Below are positions 6,935-12,800 of a stretch of DNA of 12,800 nt, in pieces; within the stretch, counting starts at the first letter, position 1, and each line of letters opens with the position of its first letter. The position numbers were made by a program, and so were the translations under genes. The stretch comes from an uncultured Veillonella sp. GTDB lineage: Bacteria > Bacillota > Negativicutes > Veillonellales > Veillonellaceae. Below the pieces are notes generated by a model. That model was not told where the DNA came from and ran no database searches. It saw only the letters and a list, made by a program, of their open reading frames with translations. The stretch spans positions 1 to 12,800 of the forward strand of contig USAV01000057.1 of NCBI GenBank assembly GCA_900552715.1. Direction: 5' to 3'.

Positions 6935-7418
6935 GGCACAGGTTCAATTAGAGACTCATACAGTTGAAGATACACAACAATTTGGACAATTATTAGGCAA
7001 ATGGGTCAAACAAAGTGGGGACCCTTTATGTATTGCCTTAATTGGTGATTTGGGGACAGGAAAAACACATCTATCCCAAGGCATTGCGAAAGGCTTTGGC
7101 GTTACAGAGGAGATTACTAGCCCTACGTTTGCCATCATGAATACTTACGATGTGGATAGAACACATTTATATCATTTTGATGTATATCGGTTGGATGATA
7201 TAAGTGAACTAGAAAATATTGGCTTTTACGAATATACAGAGGACTGTGTATCCATTGTGGAGTGGGCTGATAAATTTTCTGATGAATTACCAGATGAAAC
7301 ATTATGGATATATCTGACTCGTATTGATGATACAAGCCGATCCATTACGTTAAGTAGTGATTATCTTACAAAAGATGATTTAGTAGATATAGGAGGCCCA
7401 TATGTGGTTGGGAATTGA
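6924..7418 (+). CDS. tsaE: tRNA t6A biosynthesis ATPase TsaE
   Basis: A P-loop ATPase that works with TsaB and TsaD to attach threonylcarbamoyl to A37 of ANN-decoding tRNAs; it binds the TsaBD pair and is needed for repeated turnover. 164 residues. The Walker A loop is GDLGTGKTH (41-49), followed by ITSPTF (64-69), HFDVYRL (84-90) and VEWADKF (112-118), all family signatures. The length is normal, with a short C-terminal extension. The ATG at 6924 overlaps the thiL stop by 11 bases. No strong Shine-Dalgarno precedes it, so translation is probably coupled to thiL. The C-terminal 17 bases overlap tsaB. Confidence 0.95.
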   Translation: MNHKAQVQLETHTVEDTQQFGQLLGKWVKQSGDPLCIALIGDLGTGKTHLSQGIAKGFGVTEEITSPTFAIMNTYDVDRTHLYHFDVYRLDDISELENIGFYEYTEDCVSIVEWADKFSDELPDETLWIYLTRIDDTSRSITLSSDYLTKDDLVDIGGPYVVGN

Positions 7419-8160
7419 GACAAGTTCGCTCGTATCGAGTGTGGCCTTAATGGATGAAACAAACTTGATTGGTGAACTAACCATTCAAGCGGGATTAACT
7501 CATTCTGAGCAGCTAATACCTCACATCGACATGTTGTTGCGAGCCTCACAAGTAAAAAAGAATGAACTAAAAGGTATTATAGTTAGCATTGGTCCTGGTT
7601 CATTTACGGGATTGCGTATAGGTATGGGGACTGCAAAAGCTATGGCTTATGCCTTACAAATTCCATTGTATGGTGTGATGACAATGGATAGTTTGGCTCA
7701 TAATGTTTCATATACAAATAGAACTATCTGTACTGTTATCGATGCTCAGAAAAAGCATGTATATGCTGGTCTATATCGATATGAAAACAATGAGCTAGTA
7801 TGTAAAGAGGAACCGTTTGTTATTGCAGCTAGTGATTTATTAGAAAAGTTCCGAGAAACTAAGGAAGAGGTCTTATTCTTAGGTGATGGTTTCAAGCGCA
7901 TTGAAAAGCTTTTAGACGAAAACGATACTAATTTGACTATTCTAGATATTTCACAACGCATTCCTAAAGCCAGTTCTTTACTTTTAGCGGGACGCGACTT
8001 AGTTATCCGTGAAGAGATATGTGATCCAATGGATATGGTTCCTTATTATATCCGTCGTTCTGAAGCAGAGGTTTTATGGGAGGAACGACATAAGGATAAT
8101 CCAGACATGTTAAACCAAAATCCTACAGTTGTTGTCACCGAAGCGGCAGGAGTAGAATAA
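7402..8160 (+). CDS. tsaB: tRNA t6A biosynthesis protein TsaB
   Basis: The catalytically inactive ASKHA-fold partner that dimerises with TsaD to form the threonylcarbamoyl transfer core. 252 residues, a little longer than many TsaB proteins. The N-terminal LGIETSS strand, LTHSEQLIPHID (32-43) and VSIGPGSFTGLRIGMGTAKA (61-80) identify the family. The C-terminal half is divergent, as is usual for TsaB. The last roughly 20 residues form a tail rich in Asn, Pro and Val beyond the fold. AGGAGG at 7391-7396, inside tsaE, is well spaced for the ATG at 7402. The stop overlaps the rimI start as TAATG. Confidence 0.95.
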   Translation: MWLGIETSSLVSSVALMDETNLIGELTIQAGLTHSEQLIPHIDMLLRASQVKKNELKGIIVSIGPGSFTGLRIGMGTAKAMAYALQIPLYGVMTMDSLAHNVSYTNRTICTVIDAQKKHVYAGLYRYENNELVCKEEPFVIAASDLLEKFRETKEEVLFLGDGFKRIEKLLDENDTNLTILDISQRIPKASSLLLAGRDLVIREEICDPMDMVPYYIRRSEAEVLWEERHKDNPDMLNQNPTVVVTEAAGVE

Positions 8161-8609
8161 TGGAGATTCGGTTAGCTACGGTAGATGATGCTCAAGCCAT
8201 TTATGATATAGAACAACAGTCCTTTTCTGTTCCATGGAGCTTAGAATCTGTACTTGCTGAACTTGAAGGGGCCGATAATAAGTTATATATGGTTATTTGT
8301 GAAGATGAGCATATTGTGGGCTATGCTGGTGCTTGGCTCGTATACGATGAAGGACAGATTACGAATATTGCCATTCTACCTTCCGCCCGTGGTAAGGGAT
8401 ATGGCTCAAAACTTACTAAAGAATTAATAGATGAATGTTTGAATAGAGGGATGCATGAGATCTTCTTGGAGGTACGCATATCTAATTTACCTGCCTTGGC
8501 AATGTATAGAAATCTAGGATTTACTGTTAAAGGGATTCGCAAAGATTATTATTCAGAGCCAAAAGAGGATGCTTATATTATGTCTCTCGTTTCAGAGGAA
8601 ATAGAATGA
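8160..8609 (+). CDS. rimI: Ribosomal-protein-alanine N-acetyltransferase RimI
   Basis: A GNAT-family enzyme that transfers acetyl from acetyl-CoA to a protein N-terminus, classically alanine 1 of ribosomal protein S18. 149 residues cover the whole domain. The acetyl-CoA loop is ARGKGYGS (76-83). IFLEVRISNLPALAMYRNLGF follows, whose Glu (about 104) and Tyr (about 116) match the catalytic pair described for enteric RimI. WSLESVLAELE near the N-terminus is the typical peptide-binding helix. AGGAG at 8148-8152 lies in the tsaB tail. It shares one base with tsaB and four with tsaD. RimI beside tsaB/tsaD is a widely conserved arrangement; a direct role in t6A formation is not established. Confidence 0.93.
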   Translation: MEIRLATVDDAQAIYDIEQQSFSVPWSLESVLAELEGADNKLYMVICEDEHIVGYAGAWLVYDEGQITNIAILPSARGKGYGSKLTKELIDECLNRGMHEIFLEVRISNLPALAMYRNLGFTVKGIRKDYYSEPKEDAYIMSLVSEEIE

Positions 8610-9637
8610 GTATTTACACATTAGCCTTGGAAAGTAGTTGCGATGAAACATCTGCATCTGTCCTAAAGGATGGGCGTACTGTTTTATCTAATGTAATTTC
8701 TAGCCAAGTGCCTATTCATAGAAAATTTGGTGGTGTTGTACCAGAAATCGCATCACGCCATCATATTGAACAAGTTATACCGGTGATAGATCAAGCCTTG
8801 CGCGATGCAAATGTGACGTTACAAGATATAGATCATATCGGCGTTACCTATGGCCCGGGTCTAGTGGGCGCATTATTGGTTGGTGTAGCTGCTGCGAAGG
8901 GGTTATCCTTTGCTACAGGTATTCCTTTGGTACCAGTTCACCATATGGAAGGTCATATTTTTGCTAATTTTTTAGCTAATCCAGAATTGGAGCCTCCATT
9001 TTTGAGCCTCGTAGTGTCTGGTGGTCATACCATGCTAGTCCATGTAAAAGGCTATGAAGAGTTTGATATCCTTGGACAGACTCGCGATGACGCAGCGGGG
9101 GAAGCATTTGATAAAATTGCTCGTGTTATGGGGTTTCCATACCCAGGTGGCCCTCATATCGATGCCCTCGCAATTGAAGGCAATCCAGATGCTATTGAAT
9201 TTCCAAAGGCTTTGAGTGAGCCTGGTAATTTCGAATTCAGTTTTAGTGGCTTGAAATCTGCGGTGTTAAACTATTTAAATAGTAAGCAGCAAAAGAATGA
9301 ACCTATAAATCAAGCGGACGTTGCAGCGTCCTTCCAAAAGGCGATTGTGGATGTATTAGTTGAGAAAACACGAGATGCAGCGCATACATTGGGTGAAACT
9401 CGTATTACCATAGCTGGTGGCGTTTCTGCTAATAAAGGTTTACAAGCAGCATTACAAAAGATGTGCGAAAAAGAAGGATTTACCTATTACAAGCCTCATA
9501 AAATTTTGTCCACTGATAATGCGGCGATGATTGGTTGTCGCGCTTATTATATGGCTCAAGCTGGTAAATTTGCAGACTTAACATTGAATGCAAAACCAAG
9601 TGTTGAAATTGGTCATGTATCTTGGAAAGAGGATTAA
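8606..9637 (+). CDS. tsaD: tRNA N6-adenosine threonylcarbamoyltransferase TsaD
   Basis: The catalytic subunit of t6A formation: it transfers threonylcarbamoyl from threonylcarbamoyl-AMP to A37 of tRNA. 343 residues, full length for the bacterial Kae1/TsaD family. Visible signatures: ALESSCDETSASV (7-19), GPGLVGALLVGVAAAKG (83-99), the metal site HHMEGH with H113 and H117, VSGGHT (137-142), the FSFSGLKSAV strand (211-220), IAGGVSANKGL (269-279) and STDNAAMIG with the ligand Asp 304. It overlaps rimI as ATGA, which suggests translational coupling. The TsaC/YwlC partner that makes the intermediate is not in this window. The kinase gene begins two bases after its stop. Confidence 0.97.
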   Translation: MSIYTLALESSCDETSASVLKDGRTVLSNVISSQVPIHRKFGGVVPEIASRHHIEQVIPVIDQALRDANVTLQDIDHIGVTYGPGLVGALLVGVAAAKGLSFATGIPLVPVHHMEGHIFANFLANPELEPPFLSLVVSGGHTMLVHVKGYEEFDILGQTRDDAAGEAFDKIARVMGFPYPGGPHIDALAIEGNPDAIEFPKALSEPGNFEFSFSGLKSAVLNYLNSKQQKNEPINQADVAASFQKAIVDVLVEKTRDAAHTLGETRITIAGGVSANKGLQAALQKMCEKEGFTYYKPHKILSTDNAAMIGCRAYYMAQAGKFADLTLNAKPSVEIGHVSWKED

Positions 9638-9639
9638 TC

Positions 9640-11028
9640 GTGGATATCGGTCAAGATATTTTAAATACAACACCATTAGGTCCATTACAAACCTCATTAT
9701 TAGAGCATATTAGTAAACTTATATCCTTTGGCGAGTCATTGACCCGTCAAAGGATACAGATTTTTACACCCCTTCTAGAGAAATCACAAGGTGATAGACA
9801 TCAGCGTGCTGATATGCTGTGCATTGAACGAAGTGACCAGGGTGTTATTACTCGACAGTTAAAAGGGAATAATACGTGGCATTCTATGATGGAAAGTGGA
9901 CAACCTCTTATTGGGGTAGAACATGATCAACGACAACATGTTTTTCCTGTTGTAGATAATGGTGGGCGTATTATTGGGGGCATAGCTTTTACCGTGTCTC
10001 CATCTATTAAGATAGAACAATATGAGCAAGAGTATACCTTGTCGGATACGATGCAACGGCTTATGCTGACTGCTACGGATGAGCAAATACAATCGTACGA
10101 ACCGATTTCTTACTTTGATGGTTTAATCATCTTTGATGATTCTCATAGAATTCTCTATGGTAATGAGGCGGCTGTACAACTAGTAGATTTGTTAGGATTT
10201 GACCGACGACTTGTGGGCTCATCAATTTATAGCAGTACCTTAAAAGTTTCAGCCATCCAACAAGTGTTAGATGATAGAACCATATACACTAGTGAAGAGA
10301 TCTATCAAGATATGGTCATTCGTCAACATATGATTCCTATTGCTATGGGGCGTAATGAAACGCGTTGTTTCCTCGTGCTTCACGATTGTACCCGTGAAAG
10401 TAAGCAGCAACAAGAGTTATTGGTAAAGAACTCGATTATTAAAGAGGTTCATCACCGCGTAAAAAATAATTTACAAACCGTAGCCGGATTGTTGCGCATG
10501 GAGGCTAGAGGGTCTAGCTTGCCGGAGGTTAAACAAGCCTTGCAAGAGGGGATAAATCGTATTGAAAGTATGGCATTAGTTCATGATATTGTGTCCCATT
10601 ATGACGAGGATTATATAGGTATCCGATCAATTTATGACGAGCTATGTCGGTTATTACGAATGAGTATGGTTCGGCGAGATCAAGAGGTTACCTTTACCTA
10701 TACTGGGGAGGATATGCTGATATCATCTCATTTAGCAAGTTATGTTTCTCTTATAATTAATGAATTAATAACTAATAGCCTTGAACATGGTTTAGATGGT
10801 AAAGCAGGGGAGATTCGTCTAGCTGTTTCGGAATTAGAGGAATATATTGTATTAGATTTTTCTGATACGGGAAAAGGGTTACCTCAAGATTTCTCTATTA
10901 ACTCGAATAAGCGTTTAGGATTAACTATCATTAATAATTTAGTTACCCATGAGTTAAAAGGGCGTCTATCTGTTAAAAATACTGATGCCGGTGTTCTAGT
11001 GACAATACATATGAAGAAGGAGAAGTAA
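9640..11028 (+). CDS. Cytosolic HisKA_2 sensor histidine kinase, PdtaS-like
   Basis: A soluble sensor kinase of 462 residues with no signal or membrane segment, so it senses a cytosolic cue. An N-terminal GAF-like domain of the H_kinase_N kind covers about 1-130. A PAS-like domain (about 155-255) includes FDGLIIFDDSHRILYGNEAA. The HisKA_2 dimerisation helix IIKEVHHRVKNNLQTVAGLL (from about 266) contains the phosphoacceptor His. The ATPase domain has NELITNSLEHGL (N box), DTGKG and RLGLTIINNL. This domain order and the HHRVKNNLQTVA block match mycobacterial PdtaS and related kinases paired with ANTAR regulators. The frame extends to TTG 9622 inside tsaD, but AGAGGA (9628-9633) sits 6 nt before GTG 9640, which I take as the start. 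Its stop abuts the regulator's ATG. The signal is unknown. Confidence 0.88.
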   Translation: MDIGQDILNTTPLGPLQTSLLEHISKLISFGESLTRQRIQIFTPLLEKSQGDRHQRADMLCIERSDQGVITRQLKGNNTWHSMMESGQPLIGVEHDQRQHVFPVVDNGGRIIGGIAFTVSPSIKIEQYEQEYTLSDTMQRLMLTATDEQIQSYEPISYFDGLIIFDDSHRILYGNEAAVQLVDLLGFDRRLVGSSIYSSTLKVSAIQQVLDDRTIYTSEEIYQDMVIRQHMIPIAMGRNETRCFLVLHDCTRESKQQQELLVKNSIIKEVHHRVKNNLQTVAGLLRMEARGSSLPEVKQALQEGINRIESMALVHDIVSHYDEDYIGIRSIYDELCRLLRMSMVRRDQEVTFTYTGEDMLISSHLASYVSLIINELITNSLEHGLDGKAGEIRLAVSELEEYIVLDFSDTGKGLPQDFSINSNKRLGLTIINNLVTHELKGRLSVKNTDAGVLVTIHMKKEK

Positions 11029-11595
11029 ATGCGCGTTTTAATAGTGGATGATGAATCCCTTATACGTATGGATCTACGCGATATTATTGAATCCTCTGGT
11101 CATGAAGTTGTGGCAGAAGGGACTAATGGCGTTGAAGCCATCAAGCTTTGCAAAGAATATAAACCTGATATTGTTCTAATGGATGTAAAAATGCCAGAAT
11201 TAGATGGAATCGAAGCAGCACGTCAAATTGGCTTTCACCATGAAGCACCTGTAGTTCTATTAACTAGTTATAGTCAACAGGATTTAATAAATAAGGCTAG
11301 AGAATCTGGCGTATATGGATATTTAATTAAGCCTGTTCGTGAAGAACAATTGGTTCCAACCTTAGAAATGGCATTAGGGCGATATCATAGTGATGCTGAG
11401 CTACGCGAAAAAATGGCTGAATTAGAACAATCATTAGAGGATCGTAAAATCATTCAAAAAGGGACCGGTATATTGATGGAGCTATACTCTATATCAGAAG
11501 AGGAAGCCTATAATCGTATTCGCGCCCTAAGTATGAAGAAACGAGATAGTATTGTTAATATCTGTAAAGCATTAATTAATCAAGTTTCAAAATAG
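11029..11595 (+). CDS. ANTAR-domain response regulator, PdtaR-like antiterminator
   Basis: 188 residues; probably the phosphorylation partner of the adjacent kinase. The receiver domain (1-118) has the acidic pair D7/D8, phosphoacceptor D52 in MDVKMPELDG, T76 and K98-P99. A helical coiled-coil linker (about 122-140) leads to an ANTAR domain (about 135-186): RKIIQKGTGILMELYSISEE, then EAYNRIRALSMKKRDSIVNI. ANTAR domains bind paired RNA hairpins with hexanucleotide loops in nascent transcripts and prevent termination; phosphorylation usually promotes dimerisation. The common AKG of the third helix is GTG here. The receiver is very like that of PdtaR (VLIVDDESLIRMDL; LLTSYSQQDLINKARE). The start follows the kinase stop directly, with AAGGAGA just upstream. 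A terminator follows the stop. Confidence 0.92.
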   Translation: MRVLIVDDESLIRMDLRDIIESSGHEVVAEGTNGVEAIKLCKEYKPDIVLMDVKMPELDGIEAARQIGFHHEAPVVLLTSYSQQDLINKARESGVYGYLIKPVREEQLVPTLEMALGRYHSDAELREKMAELEQSLEDRKIIQKGTGILMELYSISEEEAYNRIRALSMKKRDSIVNICKALINQVSK

Positions 11596-11603
11596 ATACA
11601 AAG

Positions 11604-11639
11604 ACTAGTATAAGAATCAAAACTTATACTAGTTTTTTT
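11604..11639 (+). terminator. Intrinsic terminator of the t6A-sensor operon
   Basis: An 11-bp perfect stem (11604-11614 with 11623-11633), extendable by three weaker pairs, encloses an 8-nt loop. Its right arm runs into seven T residues (11633-11639). It lies eight bases after the response-regulator stop and closes the seven-gene unit before groES. Confidence 0.9.
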
Positions 11640-11689
11640 GTGGCTAACATCAAATAAAAACTAAAAAGTCAAAAAATCAAAATTTCTAC

Positions 11690-11717
11690 TTGCATTTATT
11701 TTGACATAGGTTATAAT
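11690..11717 (+). promoter_or_regulatory. groESL promoter
   Basis: TTGCAT (11690-11695), 16-base spacer, TATAAT (11712-11717): a vegetative sigma-A type promoter whose start point would fall at about 11724, just before the CIRCE element. A perfect TTGACA at 11701-11706 also exists, but the -10 at normal spacing (around 11724-11729) is only TGTGAT. The 50 bases upstream hold four short A-tracts (11656-11682), which may act as an UP element. Confidence 0.72.
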
Positions 11718-11728
11718 AATACATGTGA

Positions 11729-11755
11729 TTAGCACTCGACTACTTAGAGTGCTAA
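11729..11755 (+). promoter_or_regulatory. CIRCE operator (HrcA binding site)
   Basis: TTAGCACTC at 11729-11737, nine-base spacer, GAGTGCTAA at 11747-11755: an exact match to the consensus inverted repeat bound by the heat-shock repressor HrcA. It lies right after the predicted transcription start, so bound HrcA would block initiation or clearance. It implies that hrcA is elsewhere in the genome and that groESL is heat-inducible. Confidence 0.98.
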
Positions 11756-11796
11756 TGAATTGTAAATAATAACTAGTAAATAAGGAGTGACATCAT

Positions 11797-12078
11797 ATGT
11801 TAAAACCATTAGCTGACCGCGTTCTTATCCGTTTAGAAGCAAAAGAAGAAAAAACTAAAAGTGGTATTTTCCTTCCTGATACAGCAAAAGAAAAACCTCA
11901 AGAAGGCGTAGTAGTAGCTGTAGGTGCTGGTAAAGTTTATGACAATGGTCAACGTGTAGCTCCAGAAGTTAAAGTTGGCGATACTGTTATGTTCGCAAAA
12001 TATGCTGGTAGCGAATTAGAAATCGATGGCGCTACTCATTTGATCATTAGCGAACGCGATATCTTAGCAGTACTATAA
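11797..12078 (+). CDS. groES: Co-chaperonin GroES (10 kDa)
   Basis: Forms the heptameric lid of the GroEL folding chamber in the cytosol. 93 residues, slightly shorter than the E. coli protein and typical for Firmicutes. It opens with LKPLADRVLIRL. The flexible mobile loop EEKTKSGIFLPDTAKEKPQ carries the IFL tripeptide that contacts GroEL. EGVVVAVGAGK, VKVGDTVMFAKYAGSE and the terminal ISERDILAVL complete the family pattern. The Shine-Dalgarno AAGGAGTG (11782-11789) is strong. Codon choice is restricted, as expected for a highly expressed gene. It is first in the CIRCE-controlled operon. Confidence 0.98.
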   Translation: MLKPLADRVLIRLEAKEEKTKSGIFLPDTAKEKPQEGVVVAVGAGKVYDNGQRVAPEVKVGDTVMFAKYAGSELEIDGATHLIISERDILAVL

Positions 12079-12189
12079 TAGCTAATATATCTGTATAGAG
12101 CTAAACATACTATTGATACATTCTATACTGCCTACGGGCATATACATTCCCTTACATTAGATACTGTTATTATCTAGGAGGTAATACAT
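12079..12189 (+). other. Structured groES-groEL intercistronic spacer
   Basis: 111 bases without a gene. One hairpin at 12124-12144 has four GC-rich pairs closed by a UACG tetraloop (12133-12136), then a bulged C and four A-T pairs. A second hairpin pairs 12158-12163 with 12171-12176 around a 7-nt loop, and its right arm touches the groEL Shine-Dalgarno AGGAGG (12176-12181). There is no T-run, so transcription should read through. Confidence 0.6.
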
Positions 12190-12800
12190 ATGGCAAAAGA
12201 AATCTTGTTTAATGAAGAAGCTCGTCGCGCTTTAGGTCGTGGCGTTGATCAATTGGCAAACGCTGTAAAAGTTACATTGGGACCAAAAGGTCGTAATGTT
12301 GTATTGGATAAAAAATTCGGTTCCCCAACAATCACAAATGATGGTGTAACTATTGCTCGTGATATTGAACTTCCAGATCCATTTGAAAACATGGGTGCTC
12401 AATTAGTTAAAGAAGTTGCTACTAAAACTAACGACGTAGCAGGTGATGGTACTACTACTGCAACAGTATTGGCTCAAGCTATGATTCAAGAAGGTATGCG
12501 CAACGTAGCAGCTGGTGCTAACCCAATGATCTTGAAAAAAGGTATTGAAACAGCAGTTAAAACTTTGGTTGAAGAAATTAAAAAACGTTCCATTAAAGTT
12601 TCTGGTAAAGCTGAAATCGCTCAAGTTGCAAGCGTATCCGCTGCTGACGAAGAAATCGGTGGTTTGATTGCTGAAGCTATGGAAAAAGTAGGTAACGACG
12701 GCGTTATCACTGTAGAAGAATCCAAAGGCTTGCAAACTGCATTAAACGTAGTAGAAGGTATGCAATTTGACCGTGGTTACATTTCCCCTTACATGGTAAC
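12190..12800 (+). CDS. groEL: Chaperonin GroEL (60 kDa), 3' end outside window
   Basis: The N-terminal 203 codons of the double-ring chaperonin that folds proteins in its ATP-driven cavity. The visible part covers the first equatorial and intermediate segments and enters the apical domain. AKEILFNEEARRALGRGVDQ opens the protein. LGPKGRNVV (30-38) and DGTTTATVL (86-94) form the ATP site. D51 and D86 correspond to the catalytic aspartates 52 and 87 of E. coli GroEL. NPMILKKGIE and AQVASVSAADEEIG are also typical. AGGAGG (12176-12181) lies 8 nt before the ATG. The frame stays open to the window end and is simply cut there. Confidence 0.98.
   Translation, partial: MAKEILFNEEARRALGRGVDQLANAVKVTLGPKGRNVVLDKKFGSPTITNDGVTIARDIELPDPFENMGAQLVKEVATKTNDVAGDGTTTATVLAQAMIQEGMRNVAAGANPMILKKGIETAVKTLVEEIKKRSIKVSGKAEIAQVASVSAADEEIGGLIAEAMEKVGNDGVITVEESKGLQTALNVVEGMQFDRGYISPYMV

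Noticed and set aside
12074..12079. TATAAT overlapping the groES stop codon as a separate groEL promoter
   Set aside because: No -35-like hexamer lies at the correct distance in the groES coding region, and no terminator separates the genes. groEL is expected to share the CIRCE-controlled transcript.
12403..12735. Reverse-strand open frame of 110 codons inside groEL
   Set aside because: It is a mirror of groEL codon bias. It is rich in Ser, Phe, Asn and Cys, lacks a ribosome binding site and resembles no protein. The other reverse-strand frames (for example 5431-5760 and 4237-4494) are rejected for the same reasons.

Overview
The window reads as chromosome from a low-GC diderm Firmicute of the class Negativicutes, most likely Veillonella or a close relative. 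This is an inference from the style of the proteins, the AT-rich base composition, strong Shine-Dalgarno sites, a CIRCE-controlled groESL operon and the mix of envelope genes. No rRNA or species marker confirms it. Every supported gene is on the + strand. I see no insertion sequence, CRISPR array, integrase or transposase.

Layout. (1) 1-116: the 3' part of a tRNA-Leu(CAA), cut by the window edge, followed by a near-ideal intrinsic terminator. (2) 180-971: an orphan soluble protein with five beta-propeller-like repeats, more AT-rich than its neighbours; function unknown. (3) about 1005-3931: acpS, the bifunctional NAD(P)H-hydrate repair enzyme nnr, and a lipoprotein carrying a ComEC-type metallo-beta-lactamase domain, packed with gaps of 1-2 nt. 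(4) 3932-5894: a structured, gene-free leader, then an AMIN/Amidase_3 cell-wall amidase and a GerMN lipoprotein, closed by a 15-bp terminator. (5) 5896-11639: a seven-gene unit, thiL-tsaE-tsaB-rimI-tsaD followed by a cytosolic HisKA_2 sensor kinase and an ANTAR-type (RNA-binding) response regulator. All its junctions overlap or lie within 2 nt, and terminators bound both sides. (6) 11690-12800: a promoter with a perfect CIRCE operator, groES, a structured 111-nt intercistronic spacer, and the first 203 codons of groEL.

How the genes fit together. Block 5 holds three of the bacterial proteins that install threonylcarbamoyl on tRNA A37 (TsaB, TsaD, TsaE). TsaC/YwlC, which makes the intermediate, is not here. 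RimI and ThiL are common companions of these genes. The kinase/regulator pair closely resembles the mycobacterial PdtaS/PdtaR architecture and probably controls transcription antitermination. Its targets are not recognisable in this window. Block 4 is an envelope module and block 3 mixes cofactor and metabolite maintenance with an exported hydrolase.

Start corrections. Several obvious long frames begin too early. I place the starts of nnr at 1413 (ATG), the amidase at 4178 (TTG), thiL at 5954 (ATG) and the kinase at 9640 (GTG) from their ribosome binding sites. The most interesting non-coding material is the leader at 4013-4177, with a long hairpin and an 8-nt complement to the ribosome-binding region, and the groES-groEL spacer, where one hairpin abuts the groEL Shine-Dalgarno. 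No clearly new multi-gene system is visible. The best lead is the PdtaS/PdtaR-like antitermination pair at the end of the t6A operon.
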